A stretch of DNA of 64,000 bases from the NCBI GenBank assembly GCA_015501075.1, contig JADNYJ010000006.1, forward strand, positions 1 through 64,000. Reading direction: 5' to 3'. The position numbers and the translations under genes were made by a program. This stretch comes from Gymnopilus junonius. Taxonomy: Eukaryota > Basidiomycota > Agaricomycetes > Agaricales > Galerinaceae. The notes under the pieces were generated by a model. The model worked only from the letters and a program-made list of their open reading frames with translations, did not search any database and was not told where the DNA came from. Below are positions 1 through 11,294 of the stretch, piece after piece (position 1 is the first letter of the stretch; the number at the start of each line of letters is the position of its first letter).

Positions 1-818
1 CTCAAACTTCTTGGAATCAAGTCGAAACTGTCAACGGCATATCATCCTCAGTCAGATGGTACCACGGAACGATTCAATCAGGAAATAGAAGCATATCTTG
101 CTATCTATTGCTCCTCGAACCCGACCACCTGGAAACAACACATTGGCACCCTGGAATTCATCCATAATGATCGAAGACACGCTGACAGGCAAAGGACCCC
201 ATTCGAACTCATGTTTGGAACTAATCCTGTCGCAATTCCCACCACTTTTGAAAACACGAAGTTTCCCTCAGTCGAAGAGAAACTGAAAAACCTCATCTCG
301 GACAGAAAGGAAGCCCTTGCCGCGCATGAACTGGCTAGAGCAAGAATGGCTGAATGACGAAAGTCCAACTTTACACCATTCAAAGAAGGACAAAAGGTAT
401 GGCTGGACTCCAGGAACCTGAAGACACGGTACAATAAAAAACTAGCACCGAGAAGAGAAGGACCGTTCAAAATCAAACGTGTCCTAGGACCTCTCACGTA
501 TCAGCTACAACTGCCAAAGACATGGAAAATTCATGACATCTTCCATGCAACGTTGCTGATGCCCTACACGGAAACACTGGTTCATGGCCGGAACTTCACA
601 CAACCACCCCCTGAAACGATTGATGGAGAATCCGAATATGAAATTGAAACGATTCTTAACCATCGAAAGTACAGAAAGGACGATATCAATACTATGTCAA
701 GTGGGCCGGCTATCCGATAACCGAAGCTTCATGGGAACCCGGATCAAATCTCGCCAACGCACCGGAAAAACTTGAAGAATACCAACGTCTTCACTCGCTT
801 CCACCATACCAATCATGA
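1..818 (+). pseudogene. Ty3/Gypsy pol, 3' end (integrase C-terminus plus chromodomain)
   Basis: The open frame begins at base 1, so the element continues off the left edge. The first residues carry the integrase-core hallmark AYHPQSDGTTERFNQ. They are followed by the linker, the KVWLDSRNL / GPFKI region of the integrase C-terminal domain, and a chromodomain whose core reads YYVKWAGYP...SWEP. This is the order of chromoviral Ty3/Gypsy polyproteins. Two lesions are visible. An in-frame TGA lies at 355-357, where CGA (Arg) would fit, suggesting a C-to-T change. A one-base shortfall near 678-679 (GG where GGG fits) puts the chromodomain in the next frame. The reading ends with a TGA at 816-818. 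The copy as written cannot make intact Pol. Family assignment is firm from the motifs; the element's name is not known. Confidence 0.9.
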
Positions 819-857
819 ACTCAAACGCCGCATCCCCTTCTACTACAATGACAGTTC

Positions 858-1202
858 ATGGCCGATCTTTTTACTGTAAACCCGAACACTGCGCCCTTCT
901 CTCACCAGAATGATACATTTACAGTCGACACCCTCACCTTCCCAAAACCACCACCCACACCCGAACAGATGAAGATCACCTATTGGGAATGGAAGTTCGC
1001 ACAAGAACCTCCCGCACTGATACCCAATAATATAACCTGGAAAAGCGAGCAAGAATGGAATGCCATCGTGACCACCAGAATGATCGATCGAGAAAACGAC
1101 AGATGGGAAGCTGAAACAATCACCCCTGCTAAGGAGAAAGCCTCAAGGTGCCTGATCAGGAAACTGCGGATGGTTCTTGAAGAATACTTGGAATACTTAT
1201 AA
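858..1202 (+). CDS. Uncharacterised ORF between pol and the gag-like ORF of the Gypsy element
   Basis: A 114-residue open frame starts 40 bases after the pol stop and lies inside the same element, upstream of its LTR. It is rich in Trp, Pro and charged residues (for example ITYWEWKFAQEPP) and has no signal peptide or membrane segment. I recognise no domain. Its position suggests either an accessory ORF of the element or the N-terminal part of the gag-like protein that follows. An alternative ATG at 848 opens a short overlapping frame, so the true start is uncertain. It may also be non-coding. Confidence 0.35.
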   Translation: MADLFTVNPNTAPFSHQNDTFTVDTLTFPKPPPTPEQMKITYWEWKFAQEPPALIPNNITWKSEQEWNAIVTTRMIDRENDRWEAETITPAKEKASRCLIRKLRMVLEEYLEYL

Positions 1203-1257
1203 GAAGGTGAACCAGCCCATCCAGTACTCCTCAGTCCTTCTATCTACGATCACTACA

Positions 1258-2454
1258 ATGCCTCGTCTTTCTTCTCGAACCCGCGCCGCTGCCTCTGCTC
1301 CCAACTCATCTCCCTCAGCAATACGCATTCGCTTGGCCCAAGCAAATGCACCCTCGCTCGAACTGACCCCTACCCCCTCATCCTCTCGTACTAGAACCGA
1401 AGTCCGTCTTTCTCAGACGGACTCCTCCTCTGACTCGCCGACCCGAACGACGCTCCCTCTACAAGGTACCCTCCTCCGATCCCTACGGTACACGCCCCCC
1501 TCCGTTCTGTTGAGGACTTCCTCAACTTACTCGACTTTGTCGAATTCCAACAGCTGACCCATAAGGAACTCGAACAGTTCCTGAACCACCCCCGCCGCTA
1601 CTCCACCACCCTCGAGGTCCTTCAAAACGATCCCTTCCTTAGGGATACCCTCCGCCAATTCAAACACGAAACGGACCGCACCGCACGCCACCGCGAAGTA
1701 GTGAAGGCGTCTCGAACGAAGTCACTACAACTGTTCGAGACCCTCATGCGCTTCCGACTCGAAAGAGTCATCAACCCCCTCCTCGTCAGTAGCAGACGAC
1801 GAGGAGAAGCCCTCCTCTCACACATCTGCTATCAGGTCGAAGAGGAACCCTTCCTCCTCCCTCCTCTTATAATTCGCCCCACAGACCCACTCGCCCGTTC
1901 CTCCTCGCGACGAATGATTCTTCAACACCGTCTCCGTCGATGACCACTCCCCAGGACCCCTTCCGGCATGCTCCCGTGCACCACCCCCAACCACGCCGCC
2001 TGTCACCGCTCCCGAAGACACCCACTCGCCACCATGCAGATGACCTCTGCCCAGAACCCGCCCGTAATGACCCTCCTCCCTATGCCGTACCTCCTCCGAT
2101 ACCACCCCGACCCCAGACTCCCTTCCGACCCGCTCGTACCCCGACGAACCCCCGACCTAGTCCTCGACGACGCTGCTTTGTTTGCAGCAGCGCGAACCAC
2201 TGGCAGGCAGACTGCCGCAGCTACCGCTGCCGCCACTGCGCCAGTATCGTCCTGGCCACAACTCGATCGATTGTAGTCGACGACCGATCCGACGAAGCGA
2301 TGGGGAATTCGTAGGCTATGCCTACGAATTCACAGAGAACAATGGCGAACGTCGACGACATCGACAACACGCCAATGACTGGTACGATGCAGCACATGAC
2401 TCCTGGCAGGGAGAGGAGGCAGAGAACAACATGAGCGGTGAGCCCCATTATTGA
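1258..2454 (+). pseudogene. Gag-like protein with CCHC zinc knuckle, 3' of pol
   Basis: A low-complexity Ser/Thr/Arg/Pro-rich N-terminus (from ATG 1258) leads into a charged region rich in Arg and Glu (about 1570-1830). A Pro/Arg-rich segment and a zinc knuckle follow. The knuckle, at about 2180-2225, reads CFVCSSANHWQADC and fits CX2CX4HX4C exactly. A second Cys/His cluster follows immediately but needs one extra base at about 2240 to read CRHC...GHNSIDC. The reading crosses several frames, so it is broken as written. Nucleic-acid-binding knuckles are normally part of Gag, which precedes Pol. Here the knuckle ORF lies after the chromodomain and ends about 30 bp before the 3' LTR. This may be an additional ORF of the element; I infer the role from the knuckle only. 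Confidence 0.55.
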
Positions 2455-2487
2455 AGCCAGGGGCTTCAAATCTTAGTAGGGGGGTAA

Positions 2488-2939
2488 TGTTATGTTCTCC
2501 TTTTCCTTATCTTATCGCAGCCCCACTTTTTCTTTATCATTATCGACGATTTTATTTATAGTTTCCTTTTGATCATCTTTGCTCACAAAGATGATCATTC
2601 ACTTTCTTACACTATGAGGACAATCTTCCCTTTTGATCATCATCCCCTGTACTGCCCCGATGATGATCACTCCTTTCCGATTCCCCTTGTTTACCTTCGT
2701 TTCATTATATTATTATCACACCAAATAGTATATAAACAGTAGCTAGACTACATGTACTGTAGCTTGTTCTTGAGAATATACATCTCTTGTAACAACCGAG
2801 ACGAACTTGAACCACTAAGGCATTCTTCGTCGAAGACAATACCTTAGCGGACTTCATCGAACACCTCTAGACACTACGCCAGACCTTATCTTATCAGATT
2901 AGTTCTGTCATCAAGTCGTAACAAAGAGTCTGCTCAACA
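2488..2939 (+). repeat. 3' long terminal repeat of the Gypsy element
   Basis: A polypurine stretch (AGTAGGGGGG, ending at 2484) followed by TAA immediately precedes TGTTATGTTC at 2488. The opposite edge reads GCTCAACA at 2932-2939. This gives the TGTT...AACA inverted ends expected of an LTR, 452 bp long. Inside is a TATATAAA promoter-like box at 2730-2737. The 5' LTR and the left target-site copy lie outside the window, so the TSD cannot be checked. The bases directly after the LTR are TTGGG. Confidence 0.75.
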
Positions 2940-3108
2940 TTGGGCTGCATTATATCGCAATCGACCTTCCCGAGCAAAAATTGAACCGCTATCGCACCTA
3001 GGGCAGCCAAGGAAAAGACTCACAGCCACCACCACCCTATTTTGTGTGGCTCCTCATGCCTGTTTGTCATCTTGAGAAGTATGACAAAAAACCCAAAGAG
3101 TGAGTCGA

Positions 3109-4359
3109 ATGTCGTTTTTCTACCCTGATATTCACATGGTACGTAGATATCGCCAGAAGATTTTGGACGGCAAGATCAAAATCAATGATGAAGACCTCCC
3201 TGTGATGCTCTACCCTCAACCCAATGGCTTCGATAAGGACGACATTGAAGGCAGCTTACTTCGCAACCAAACTATAGTCCGAGTAGGTCAATAAAAATAT
3301 GACGCATATATGCTGCTGATTAATTTCTTTTCTAGTTCTGGAGGCACATATTCACCTCCCCAAAGTCGGCCACTCGACCACCTGGAATGAAGCCGGGAAG
3401 CAGGACAGGCCAAGCATTCATCAATGGCATGAAGGAGGTGACTCCCGGTTCGATCATTTATGCCACAATTATGGTGAGTCTTCGGGTTTATCGCATATTG
3501 ATCTCCAGTTGAGTTTCTTCTCTTCAGTTCTGGTACACAATCTCCGCCATCGACAATTGGCGTAACGATGACAATTTGATGGACCGGGCAGTGCTTGCAA
3601 CCATGCTTTATGATTTCTGGGTTGAGTGCATGACAGACTCAAAGTCCACCCTTTTTTGGAGAGAAGACATGCTGGAATGGTGGAACTTGTATGTATATCT
3701 ATCTATTGTCATTTTGAATCCATATGACCATCTTCTTTATCTCTAGCCAAGTTTTTGGCATTATCCCTGAAAAGGCTGACCCTGAAAGCGACTCTCCAGG
3801 TGAGAAGATGACACTGCAACTGCTCAACAAACAGTGAGCTAAGAAGGCCGCTGCTGAGGCTACTGCCGAGGCTGAAGCCACTGCTGCTGGTGCCACCACC
3901 ACCACCGCCGCTGCCACTCCCACTGCCAAAGCTGAGACTCCCCCAGTCAATGCACAGCCTGGGACCTCAGTGAGCATGATGGGGGCACAGACTTTGTCAG
4001 AAAGTAGGGCTACCACTGCAGCCTCTCACTCACCTTCTGGCACTCAGACTCGTCGACACAACTCCACACCTCCCTTTGATGGCAACTCATCTGACTCCGA
4101 TCTTCCCATCACTGTAACAGCATGCTCCTCGCCTCCCTGCTCTTCCGTGTCTTCTCAACTCCCTCCTATCATAACACTGCCTTGCACCTCTTCTCCTGCT
4201 CACGGTCTGTTGCCTTCACCATCTCGTCAACCATTCGGCCCTTCACGTGCTCTCAATGTGCCATCCAATGCGCCATCCAATGTGCCATCATCTTCATTGC
4301 TTAAACAGAAGATGGAGAAGGACTCTGAGAAGAAAAAGGGTTCCTCCAATCACCGTTAA
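3109..4359 (+). pseudogene. Uncharacterised Agaricomycete protein (SFFYPDIHMVRRYRQ family), interrupted by TGA
   Basis: Four exon-like blocks are separated by clean short introns: GTAGGT...TTTCTAG ending about 3335, GTGAGT...CTTCAG about 3474-3527, and GTATGT...TCTCTAG about 3689-3747. The blocks carry FYPDIHMVRRYRQ, INDEDLPV, LLRNQTIVRV, HIFTSPKSA, WYTISAIDNW and FWREDMLEWWN. I associate this pattern with a multicopy uncharacterised protein family of mushrooms. An in-frame TGA at 3835-3837 is followed by 174 more open codons. These are Ala/Thr-rich, then Ser/Pro-rich, and end in a Lys-rich tail (KQKMEKDSEKKKG). The start is uncertain: the first in-frame ATG is 3109, and an upstream exon may be lost. 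Function unknown. It lies directly downstream of the LTR, which fits a transposon-rich setting. Confidence 0.55.
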
Positions 4360-7197
4360 GTCCCCTCTCACATCTGTCAATTGTCTCTTTGCATCGCTTC
4401 GCTCCTTCACACCTCATTCTAATTCATTTCAGACTCTCTCTTTCCTGTAGAATTCATTGCTCCCTTGCCCATCACTGCTTTCCTTTATGTATCAATTTGC
4501 TGCTTCTGCCATCATGCTTACCTGTTGCTTGCTCTATTGCTACTTGCTCTGTATAATAACTGCTTAATGAAATGATGTACCTTTCTTGGACTTGACCAGG
4601 ATTCATTTTGCATAAGGCACTTTAGAGATAAGAAGGCTGTACATTACCCTCACAGCCATCCAGGTCCTGGGTTGCCGAGACTAACCATGATTGTTATTCT
4701 TACCCAGGCTATATACATGGACTCACAGTAGCTTGGACAAAATAATGTTATTTCGAGGTAAAGGTTACCATTAAGCAGTAAATTACAGTGTATGAAAAGA
4801 TTCCAAGTGTGTTACAATCTTTGCCATGAAGGCTGAATTGACAATTATGGTGAAGATTGTGACATTTCTATGTGCAAAAACTGCAAGGCAAAGTCGATAC
4901 CATCTTTCTGTGCATGGTGGGCAAGGTGGTCATTACCTTGCAAGGTCTTGCGATGCCTCGACTTTCCAGTTCTGCTGATGTCCTTGAGGTACGCCTCAGC
5001 TGGGTCTTCCCTGCAAGGGCTCGATGATCCATCTCAGCTACTCTTCGAACAGATAGAAGAACTGGTTCATGAGCTGGTTCCACGGCATATGAGCCATGCA
5101 CATGACTTGGTTCTATATCACCTCATTCACCATCTCTAGTTCATACATGTCCATAAAATGCATTGATGTGCATCGAGTTCGAAACGAGTCCTGTATTTGA
5201 CTTGGCAGCAAACTCTGTTTGCTAGAGGTCCAAAAGCATAGTTTAGAGTTGATGAAATTGAAGTAAATCGAAATTATAAATGCTCAGATGACAGTAGAGC
5301 TTCTTAGCCAGTGAATGGGTACTAAGTTCGATTGTTAGCTACTGTAAAAAGGTTCAAAGTATTTATACTGTAGCTAGAATATAAAATGAGTCAGATTTGA
5401 AACAGGAGAGTAGGAGAAAACTATGAAAAAGGTAAATAAAATATGATATGGACCTGTGCTTGCTGCGCAAGAGGGCGCCGTATCAATTATTATGCTCCGA
5501 AATGAAATAGAGAGGTCATGGGTATGGTACAAATCAAAAATATGTGCTATGCAAACAGGAACAAAATTATAAAACTACCGAAAATGGTCCAAGAACTTGG
5601 TCAGTACATGTTTGGAAATTGGCGGAAGGTGGCACATCGAAGAGTTACAGAACAATCAGAATTTCCATGTTACAGACCTAAACTGAGGGTCTCCCTCACA
5701 TCTGGCTGGGACCCATTCTGGGTAGGGTATGAGGTGGAGTGGTCAAAGGGTTTCCTTTCATCATGTTTATGGGGGTAACATTTTAGTGGATCAGTGAGGC
5801 ACTTCTGAGAATATTTGTGCAGGAAGCAGAGAGCTGCTGGTCGTGAATAAAATATAGAAATCGGAGAATAATTTGATTCAGGAAAACAAGAGAGCAAGGC
5901 AAAGAAATATGGCATAAGGACCACCAGGAGCAATGATTGGCTTTAGGCTGAGTCAGAATAAAATATTTTGATCTCGTTGCTGTGTCAGGCAATTCCTAGT
6001 GTCTTCATCTTTCCTTTTCCTCTCTCATCAGCTCAATGCTCATACACTCTCACCTCATCGCCGGGTGATGTTATATCCTCCCTTTGATTTGTACTGTTGT
6101 GACAGTGAGATTGGGCTCCTCGGACAGTGTCACAGATAGCTAGACTAGATTAGATTCCATCAGTGGCAGTGCTTTCCCTTTGTAGACACCTTCCGCATTA
6201 GTCAATGAACCATCCTAGCTTGCTCCTGGCCATCGCCTGCGACGCTGACTGCACGGCCTGCTTGACACATCTCTGAGCTCCTACTTCCCAGGCCCGAAGC
6301 AGATTGGCCTACTCCAGCATGTGGTGGCAATACCTTCTCAGGTAGTTCCAAACTCGGATACACTCAGGCCCGAGGTAAAAGTGGTGTAGATTATCCGCTG
6401 ACACACAATGCTCGATTAAAAACAGCAAAGGGTCTGACACCGTACACCTTAAAAGAGAGTCAAGAACTAATGTCGCGCTTCAAGTTTCCAGGACCAATAT
6501 GGATTTCTGGACTGTTTTCAACATCAGTATCAGGTGCTACTTAATGGTGACAGGGAACTCCATCTCCGTTTCCTTCCAGTTTATTTCAATGGAGTTGAAC
6601 AATCATACAACACACAGTCTACTGGCGTGAAATCTATTGCTTTCGAGCATGCAAGAGGTCTTGAAATGAAACATTACCCCTGGATTTCCAAGGACTGAGT
6701 GTGTAGAGTGGGGTATAAATAAATGTCTGTTGTTTCTGATCATGATTTTGGCATTGTGGGCATTATCATGTTTGTTGATCATCCAAATGGCTTCTATCAG
6801 CAGATAATAATCAGTGTATCTTGTGCATCAGTCTAACTTGATATGGGTTTGGAAGGCCTGTAAAGGAAAGCAGTCTTGCTTGCAAAGTGTACCACATCAG
6901 AATGCCTGGTGCCAAGGGGTCAGATGTCAACATTTTGCTGTGGAGCCAGCATTCAGCTTTCGAAGCAAAGACATATTCAGAAAGAGTGTCCTATTTTATA
7001 AACCTCGATAAAAAAGGGATTGAAGTCTTTCTGTCATTGCAAAGAATCAGGGATTTTGGAGTGGCCATCAAGCGTTTGAGGAGAGAATCCCAGAGTCATA
7101 CTGCTGAGAATAAGAAGGAAGGTATGGGGCATGCCGCTTAGGTGTTAAGTTGACATTGCTTTATGTGGATGGCCCAATTAGTTGTAGTGGCTTGAGG
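4360..7197. other. Gene-poor stretch
   Basis: Open frames here are short, lack recognisable motifs and have no convincing exon-intron structure. A segment near 6067 (TGATGTTATATCCTCC) loosely resembles the start of the LTR at 2488, but I find no matching LTR end. The region may hold decayed repeats. Confidence 0.5.
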
Positions 7198-7204
7198 TAT
7201 AAAA
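7198..7204 (+). promoter_or_regulatory. TATA-like box upstream of the 7348 gene
   Basis: TATAAAA lies 144 bp before the proposed ATG at 7348. A possible 5' intron (GTGAGTGCC...CCCCTAG, about 7269-7316) lies between them. Positional inference only. Confidence 0.35.
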
Positions 7205-7347
7205 TGCAGGGCATGAATTGAGGGAGAACCTCAGAAAATTGAACAAAGCTGACAGTCATCAGATCTAGTGAGTGCCAAGCTGACTCCTTTCTTACGTTGC
7301 TCATCTTACCCCTAGGGTCTAATCGATCCTCACCACCATGGACTGGT

Positions 7348-7842
7348 ATGATTATTACCCGACAACAGCACCGTCAAATGGTATATATACAGGCTGCTGG
7401 TCTCAACAATCCTGCACCCAGTAATATGTTTGCTAGTTTGCTCCAAACCAATTGGAATCCTCACTCCAGACACACCTTCCTTTACTGGGTTAATGCCATG
7501 ACTGACTCAGGAAGAACAACTGTCCATCAGATCATCCAACTGGAGCAGTTGACCACTCGAGAATATGTCTACAACCCCAACCTGGTCATCAAGCGACAAA
7601 GCACAGAATCTAGAATGAATAATGAACAGTACTACCTTGGAGATCTTACTCATGAGCAGAGACAGAGAGTTCTCTATCTCGCCCAGAGGATCCCATTCAA
7701 TCCATGGTCTCAAGTCAACGGGTGCCAAGTTTGGTTGCGGGACCTGCTGCAATGTATGCTAAATGAGCATATAATAACTCAGGCAGTTTTTAATTGGGTT
7801 TGCCAGGATATCCCTCTTTATGAACGCCAGCCAGAGCATTAA
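7348..7842 (+). CDS. Uncharacterised Agaricomycete protein with WLRDLL motif
   Basis: A 164-residue frame begins at ATG 7348. Recognisable stretches are MVYIQAAGLNNPAP near the start, LTTREYVYNPN in the middle, and YYLGDLTHEQRQRV...IPFNPWSQVNGCQVWLRDLL near the end. This matches my recollection of a small mushroom protein family with a conserved C(Q)xWLRDLL-type C-terminal core. No signal peptide, membrane segment or catalytic signature can be named. An out-of-frame ATG at 7338 opens a 28-codon frame over the same start. A frame change or leader exon there is possible, so the N-terminus is uncertain. Function unknown. Confidence 0.5.
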   Translation: MIITRQQHRQMVYIQAAGLNNPAPSNMFASLLQTNWNPHSRHTFLYWVNAMTDSGRTTVHQIIQLEQLTTREYVYNPNLVIKRQSTESRMNNEQYYLGDLTHEQRQRVLYLAQRIPFNPWSQVNGCQVWLRDLLQCMLNEHIITQAVFNWVCQDIPLYERQPEH

Positions 7843-8197
7843 ATGCTCACCTCTGGCAGTATCTGACCTGTACGGTACATACCAAGTATCTACATGTCCA
7901 TAGCAGATGTTTGTTTCTTTGTTCATCATAAATTGTTTTCCAAATATGTCATCATGGCTTGTGTACAATATATTCATCTGCTTTAACCTGGCTATGCTTA
8001 GGAGCTTCCAAGTAACGGTATCATTCATTAGTTATAATTAGGCCTATAGCCAAACTGCCTTGCAGATTATGTAATGCGGTTTCTACCAAGTTTTCCGTCT
8101 TCATCATCGTCATCTATGCTCTTCCCTCTACATATAGCGCACTATCAAAACATCCATCACCATCGTTGCGACTTCTTCCAACATTTATCTCCCATAT

Positions 8198-9127
8198 ATG
8201 GATCTTCAATATCCCACTTCCTTTGACGAAATGAAGGCGTTATTCAAGGACAACCAAATTAACGTCCTGCATTACACCTTGTTTGCAAACGAGAAGATCC
8301 CAAGGATTGTCCAATTGATGCCCGGTGCCGTCCTGAAACTGGGTGTGCAGTGGGAACTTGATGAAGAAGTGTTATGTACTCATTATACCCTGGATCATCT
8401 TACCATTCCTTGCCCTCGTATCTTACGGCCTCGCCAAAGTCTGTCGTCTCATGTACCATGGGAAATGAACGAGTGTAACCTATACCCCGCATACTACATC
8501 ATGGAAGAAACTCGTGGAGTCTCCCTTGATAAGGTGGTGGACAACTTGTCGATGGAAGAGAAGCACAGCATTGCTTCTCAACTGAGGGAAATACTTAACC
8601 AGATGAGCACCCTTAAAACCAGCAAACTTGGCTCGGTATCTGGAGGGCCTTATCGAACACTCTTTGCCGTGCCCGAATGGCTACACCCTACCCAACCATT
8701 TTCTTCCACATTCGAATTTCGCGATTTCTACCACAACTTGCTCCGGAAATGCACCATGCCTTTTGACCACGTCGACAAGATCATGGCCGCCCTACCTACC
8801 GACTCCGAGATTCGATTCACACATGGCGATCTCCTTCCGAAGAACATCATGGTAGAGGTGGATGGTCCCAATTCAAAAATCACTGGTATCATAGATTGGG
8901 CTAATTCCGGATTTTACCCTGCGTTTTGGGAGTATGCCCGTATGTATGATCCGAATTGGATGTCGCAAGGCTGGTTTGATATTCTTCAGATAGTGTTTCC
9001 AGGAAAGCTCACCGAGGAAGGTCCTGCAGTTTCATTTATGCTGTATGCCCTGGAGAATTTCTTAAATGAGTTTCCGCCTGACCTAATTCCTGGAGGTAAC
9101 TTAGATGGGGGTCATTGTGTCATTTGA
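8198..9127 (+). CDS. Aminoglycoside phosphotransferase/choline-kinase-like protein
   Basis: A single exon encodes 309 residues with the fold signature of the APH family (PF01636). The catalytic loop is THGDLLPKNIMV (H209, D211, N216) and the metal-binding Asp lies in ITGIIDWANSGFYP (D233-W234). The stretch before the loop is typical of fungal members (YYIMEETRGVSLDKV for the hinge). Fungal APH-type kinases are numerous and their substrates are mostly unknown, so antibiotic resistance should not be inferred. No targeting signal is visible; the protein is probably cytosolic. A second member of the same superfamily lies at 18.2 kb but is divergent, so this is not a recent tandem copy. The frame is intact. 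Confidence 0.85.
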   Translation: MDLQYPTSFDEMKALFKDNQINVLHYTLFANEKIPRIVQLMPGAVLKLGVQWELDEEVLCTHYTLDHLTIPCPRILRPRQSLSSHVPWEMNECNLYPAYYIMEETRGVSLDKVVDNLSMEEKHSIASQLREILNQMSTLKTSKLGSVSGGPYRTLFAVPEWLHPTQPFSSTFEFRDFYHNLLRKCTMPFDHVDKIMAALPTDSEIRFTHGDLLPKNIMVEVDGPNSKITGIIDWANSGFYPAFWEYARMYDPNWMSQGWFDILQIVFPGKLTEEGPAVSFMLYALENFLNEFPPDLIPGGNLDGGHCVI

Positions 9128-9340
9128 ATCAACTTTTCCTACTTTATATACTGCGCCACTTCATCAATACAATCAAACTTTCGGAATTGTAAATTTGAAT
9201 TCACATCCAGTGCCCGTACATAGGTAGAAGTATAGTTTCATTTTAAAACGTATCAAACGGCGTGAAATCGTTTAGGCGATCACGCTCTACACAGAAGTGA
9301 AAGTCCCTGTAGGTAAAAAAAGAAGCAGCTGCCGTAAAAT

Positions 9341-9952
9341 CTAGGGAGATGAACGGACGCACAAAAGACCAGTCATGAAGCATTGCCGGGACATAGGCCC
9401 ACCCGTTGAGTGAAGAATCCACCTAATCCTTGAATTCACGGCTAAACGTTCATTGGCGACCTCCTGTAGGGCTTTCGGCATGCGCCCTCGCATTAATACA
9501 TTAATATAGTCATTCGTCTCCCCAGCAAAGGTTTCTTCGTGATATCTATGAAAGTACGTATACTCGATTAGGCGGACTTTGCAGTGGAACGAACGGTGAA
9601 GGATGCACTTACGAGGAAGATCATTGAGACGATTTGTAATGCCTATATCGTCGACGATTTGGATGTAGATCGAGATATCAGTGAAGCTGACCTTTGGGAA
9701 TAACATGAACGAAAAGGGCTCAGCGCCACCGGTCTTCACGCGCAAGGAATTTTGCCATGAGGTGACATGCAAAATTTTCATATCACGGATCTCTGGTTTC
9801 TCTTCCAAGAGACGCCCTGTAATGAACTGCGATTGGGTCCCAAAATTTGTACATATCAGCGAGATTTTTGCGGAAGCCTTGGAGAATGCGAGTCTCGGGG
9901 CGATGAGCCCTGGTTGGAACGTCTGCAATGAAGGCAGTATTTTATCCCCCAT
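9341..9952 (-). CDS. Hypothetical protein, possibly a gene remnant
   Basis: A continuous frame of about 203 codons runs from ATG 9952-9950 down to 9341. It contains a possible intron (GTAAGTGCATCC...TTTCATAG, about 9623-9552); using it would change the C-terminus and stop soon after. The N-terminal half has alternating hydrophobic residues (KILPSLQTFQPGLIAPRL, SLICTNFGTQSQF) reminiscent of the LRR part of the F-box proteins nearby. No F-box and no domain can be named. It could be a decayed F-box/LRR copy or a chance frame. Confidence 0.3.
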   Translation of the reverse strand: MGDKILPSLQTFQPGLIAPRLAFSKASAKISLICTNFGTQSQFITGRLLEEKPEIRDMKILHVTSWQNSLRVKTGGAEPFSFMLFPKVSFTDISIYIQIVDDIGITNRLNDLPRKCILHRSFHCKVRLIEYTYFHRYHEETFAGETNDYINVLMRGRMPKALQEVANERLAVNSRIRWILHSTGGPMSRQCFMTGLLCVRSSP

Positions 9953-9970
9953 ATCATCAACGTAGAGCAA

Positions 9971-11294
9971 GTACCTTGATATAGTGGTAAGGAACAGTTT
10001 ACGACTGGCAGGAAATTAAAGATTACCAATTAAATTTCGTGATTTTTAGCGTGAAAGCTACACACTAGGCCGAGGATTGATAACCGCTGAGAGTAGGGAC
10101 AGAGGAGAGAATAAATTACTTTGAGCCTCCTGCAGCCGTGAAAATAACGTTATGAGAAAGGAAGAGACATAACACACTCCATGATAAATTGCGTCAGAAT
10201 TTTTCGATGGCGCAGCATTGTTTGCAGCCACTGATTGGAAGGAACGAGGTGGGTCAGTTCTGGAATATGTCACATATTAAATAGGAACGTACTCAAGGAC
10301 ATGTGCACCACCACTGCTGCTGCCGCTGCTAATATTGTTACTGTTGTCGTCGTTCTCGTTCTTCTTCTTATTGTCTGTCGAGGAACCTTCGTGGATTGAA
10401 GATTGGAACATGAACGGGCTAAGTACACGGGTTTTCAATTTTGGGCCTTCTATCAAAATATATAACGAATCAGATCATCGAAACGGACACTGGCTGCTTC
10501 ATGGAGTCGAGCACGTACTTCAGAGAAATTGGCCAAGTAGGATGCACCAAGAATACACGTCAGGCAGTACGTTGCATGTTTCCAATGCGCCATCCTTAAT
10601 TAATGCAATCAACATTGGTCTGGTAGAGCAAGGATGCATAAACGAGTGAAAATCTTACTCTCGTCATTGAGTGGAATGCCGAGTAATAGGGAATTTGACA
10701 GCGGGGGACTGCGGGGTGGCTGTCAAGGCGAGAGAGAACTGGCAGTGATAGTCACATGCACGCCGTCACATCACTCCGGCTTCCGGCTTTGAGTGACCGG
10801 CTTTGTTTCTCCGTCTAATTCTGAATTATTCCTCCTTTTGTACCATATCCTTTTCCCTCCGCTTGGCCCCCGTGCATTTCCGCCGCCATTTCACATCGAT
10901 GCATGAAATGAATGAGACTGCAAGTCCACATATTTACTGTTACACTGATCCCCCTGAACTTATTAGTCTTTTTCCAGCCCTCGACTTGAAGACCGGAAAG
11001 ACCAATGGGCAGTGGCTTGAGAAACGCAATTCTTTTCTTTCTTCTTTCCGCAAGAGCTGGACTCTTTGAACTGGATAATTACCGAGCTCGAGAATTCCAT
11101 ATTATGTACGTGCGACGGACAGTGGCTAAGCTTTTTGTTCCTCTGATGGGCCAACTGCATGGGTCTAATTGTGCCTCTCGCGAAACCCCTTCGTTTCGGG
11201 GCCACTCATTATATATAACCCCAATGACTTCAAACTAAACACTCTACATACAGACGCCCCACACTCCCTACTTGCCACTCTCCTTGGATACCAT
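9971..11294. other. No gene seen
   Basis: Only short motif-free frames occur. A CTGCTGCTGCCGCTGCT run lies near 10315. The F-box gene starts at 11295. Confidence 0.4.

Noticed and set aside
6067..6200. Possible solo LTR (TGATGTTATATCCTCC resembles the LTR start at 2488)
   Set aside because: No matching LTR end, TATA region or target duplication could be found downstream.
8198..9127. Antibiotic-resistance gene
   Set aside because: APH fold alone does not indicate aminoglycoside resistance in fungi, where the family is large and of unknown substrates.
10335..10649. Hydrophobic 104-codon frame starting at 10335
   Set aside because: Initial Leu/Ser/Phe run comes from a pyrimidine-rich repeat (around CTGCTGCTGCC); no further motif or splice support.
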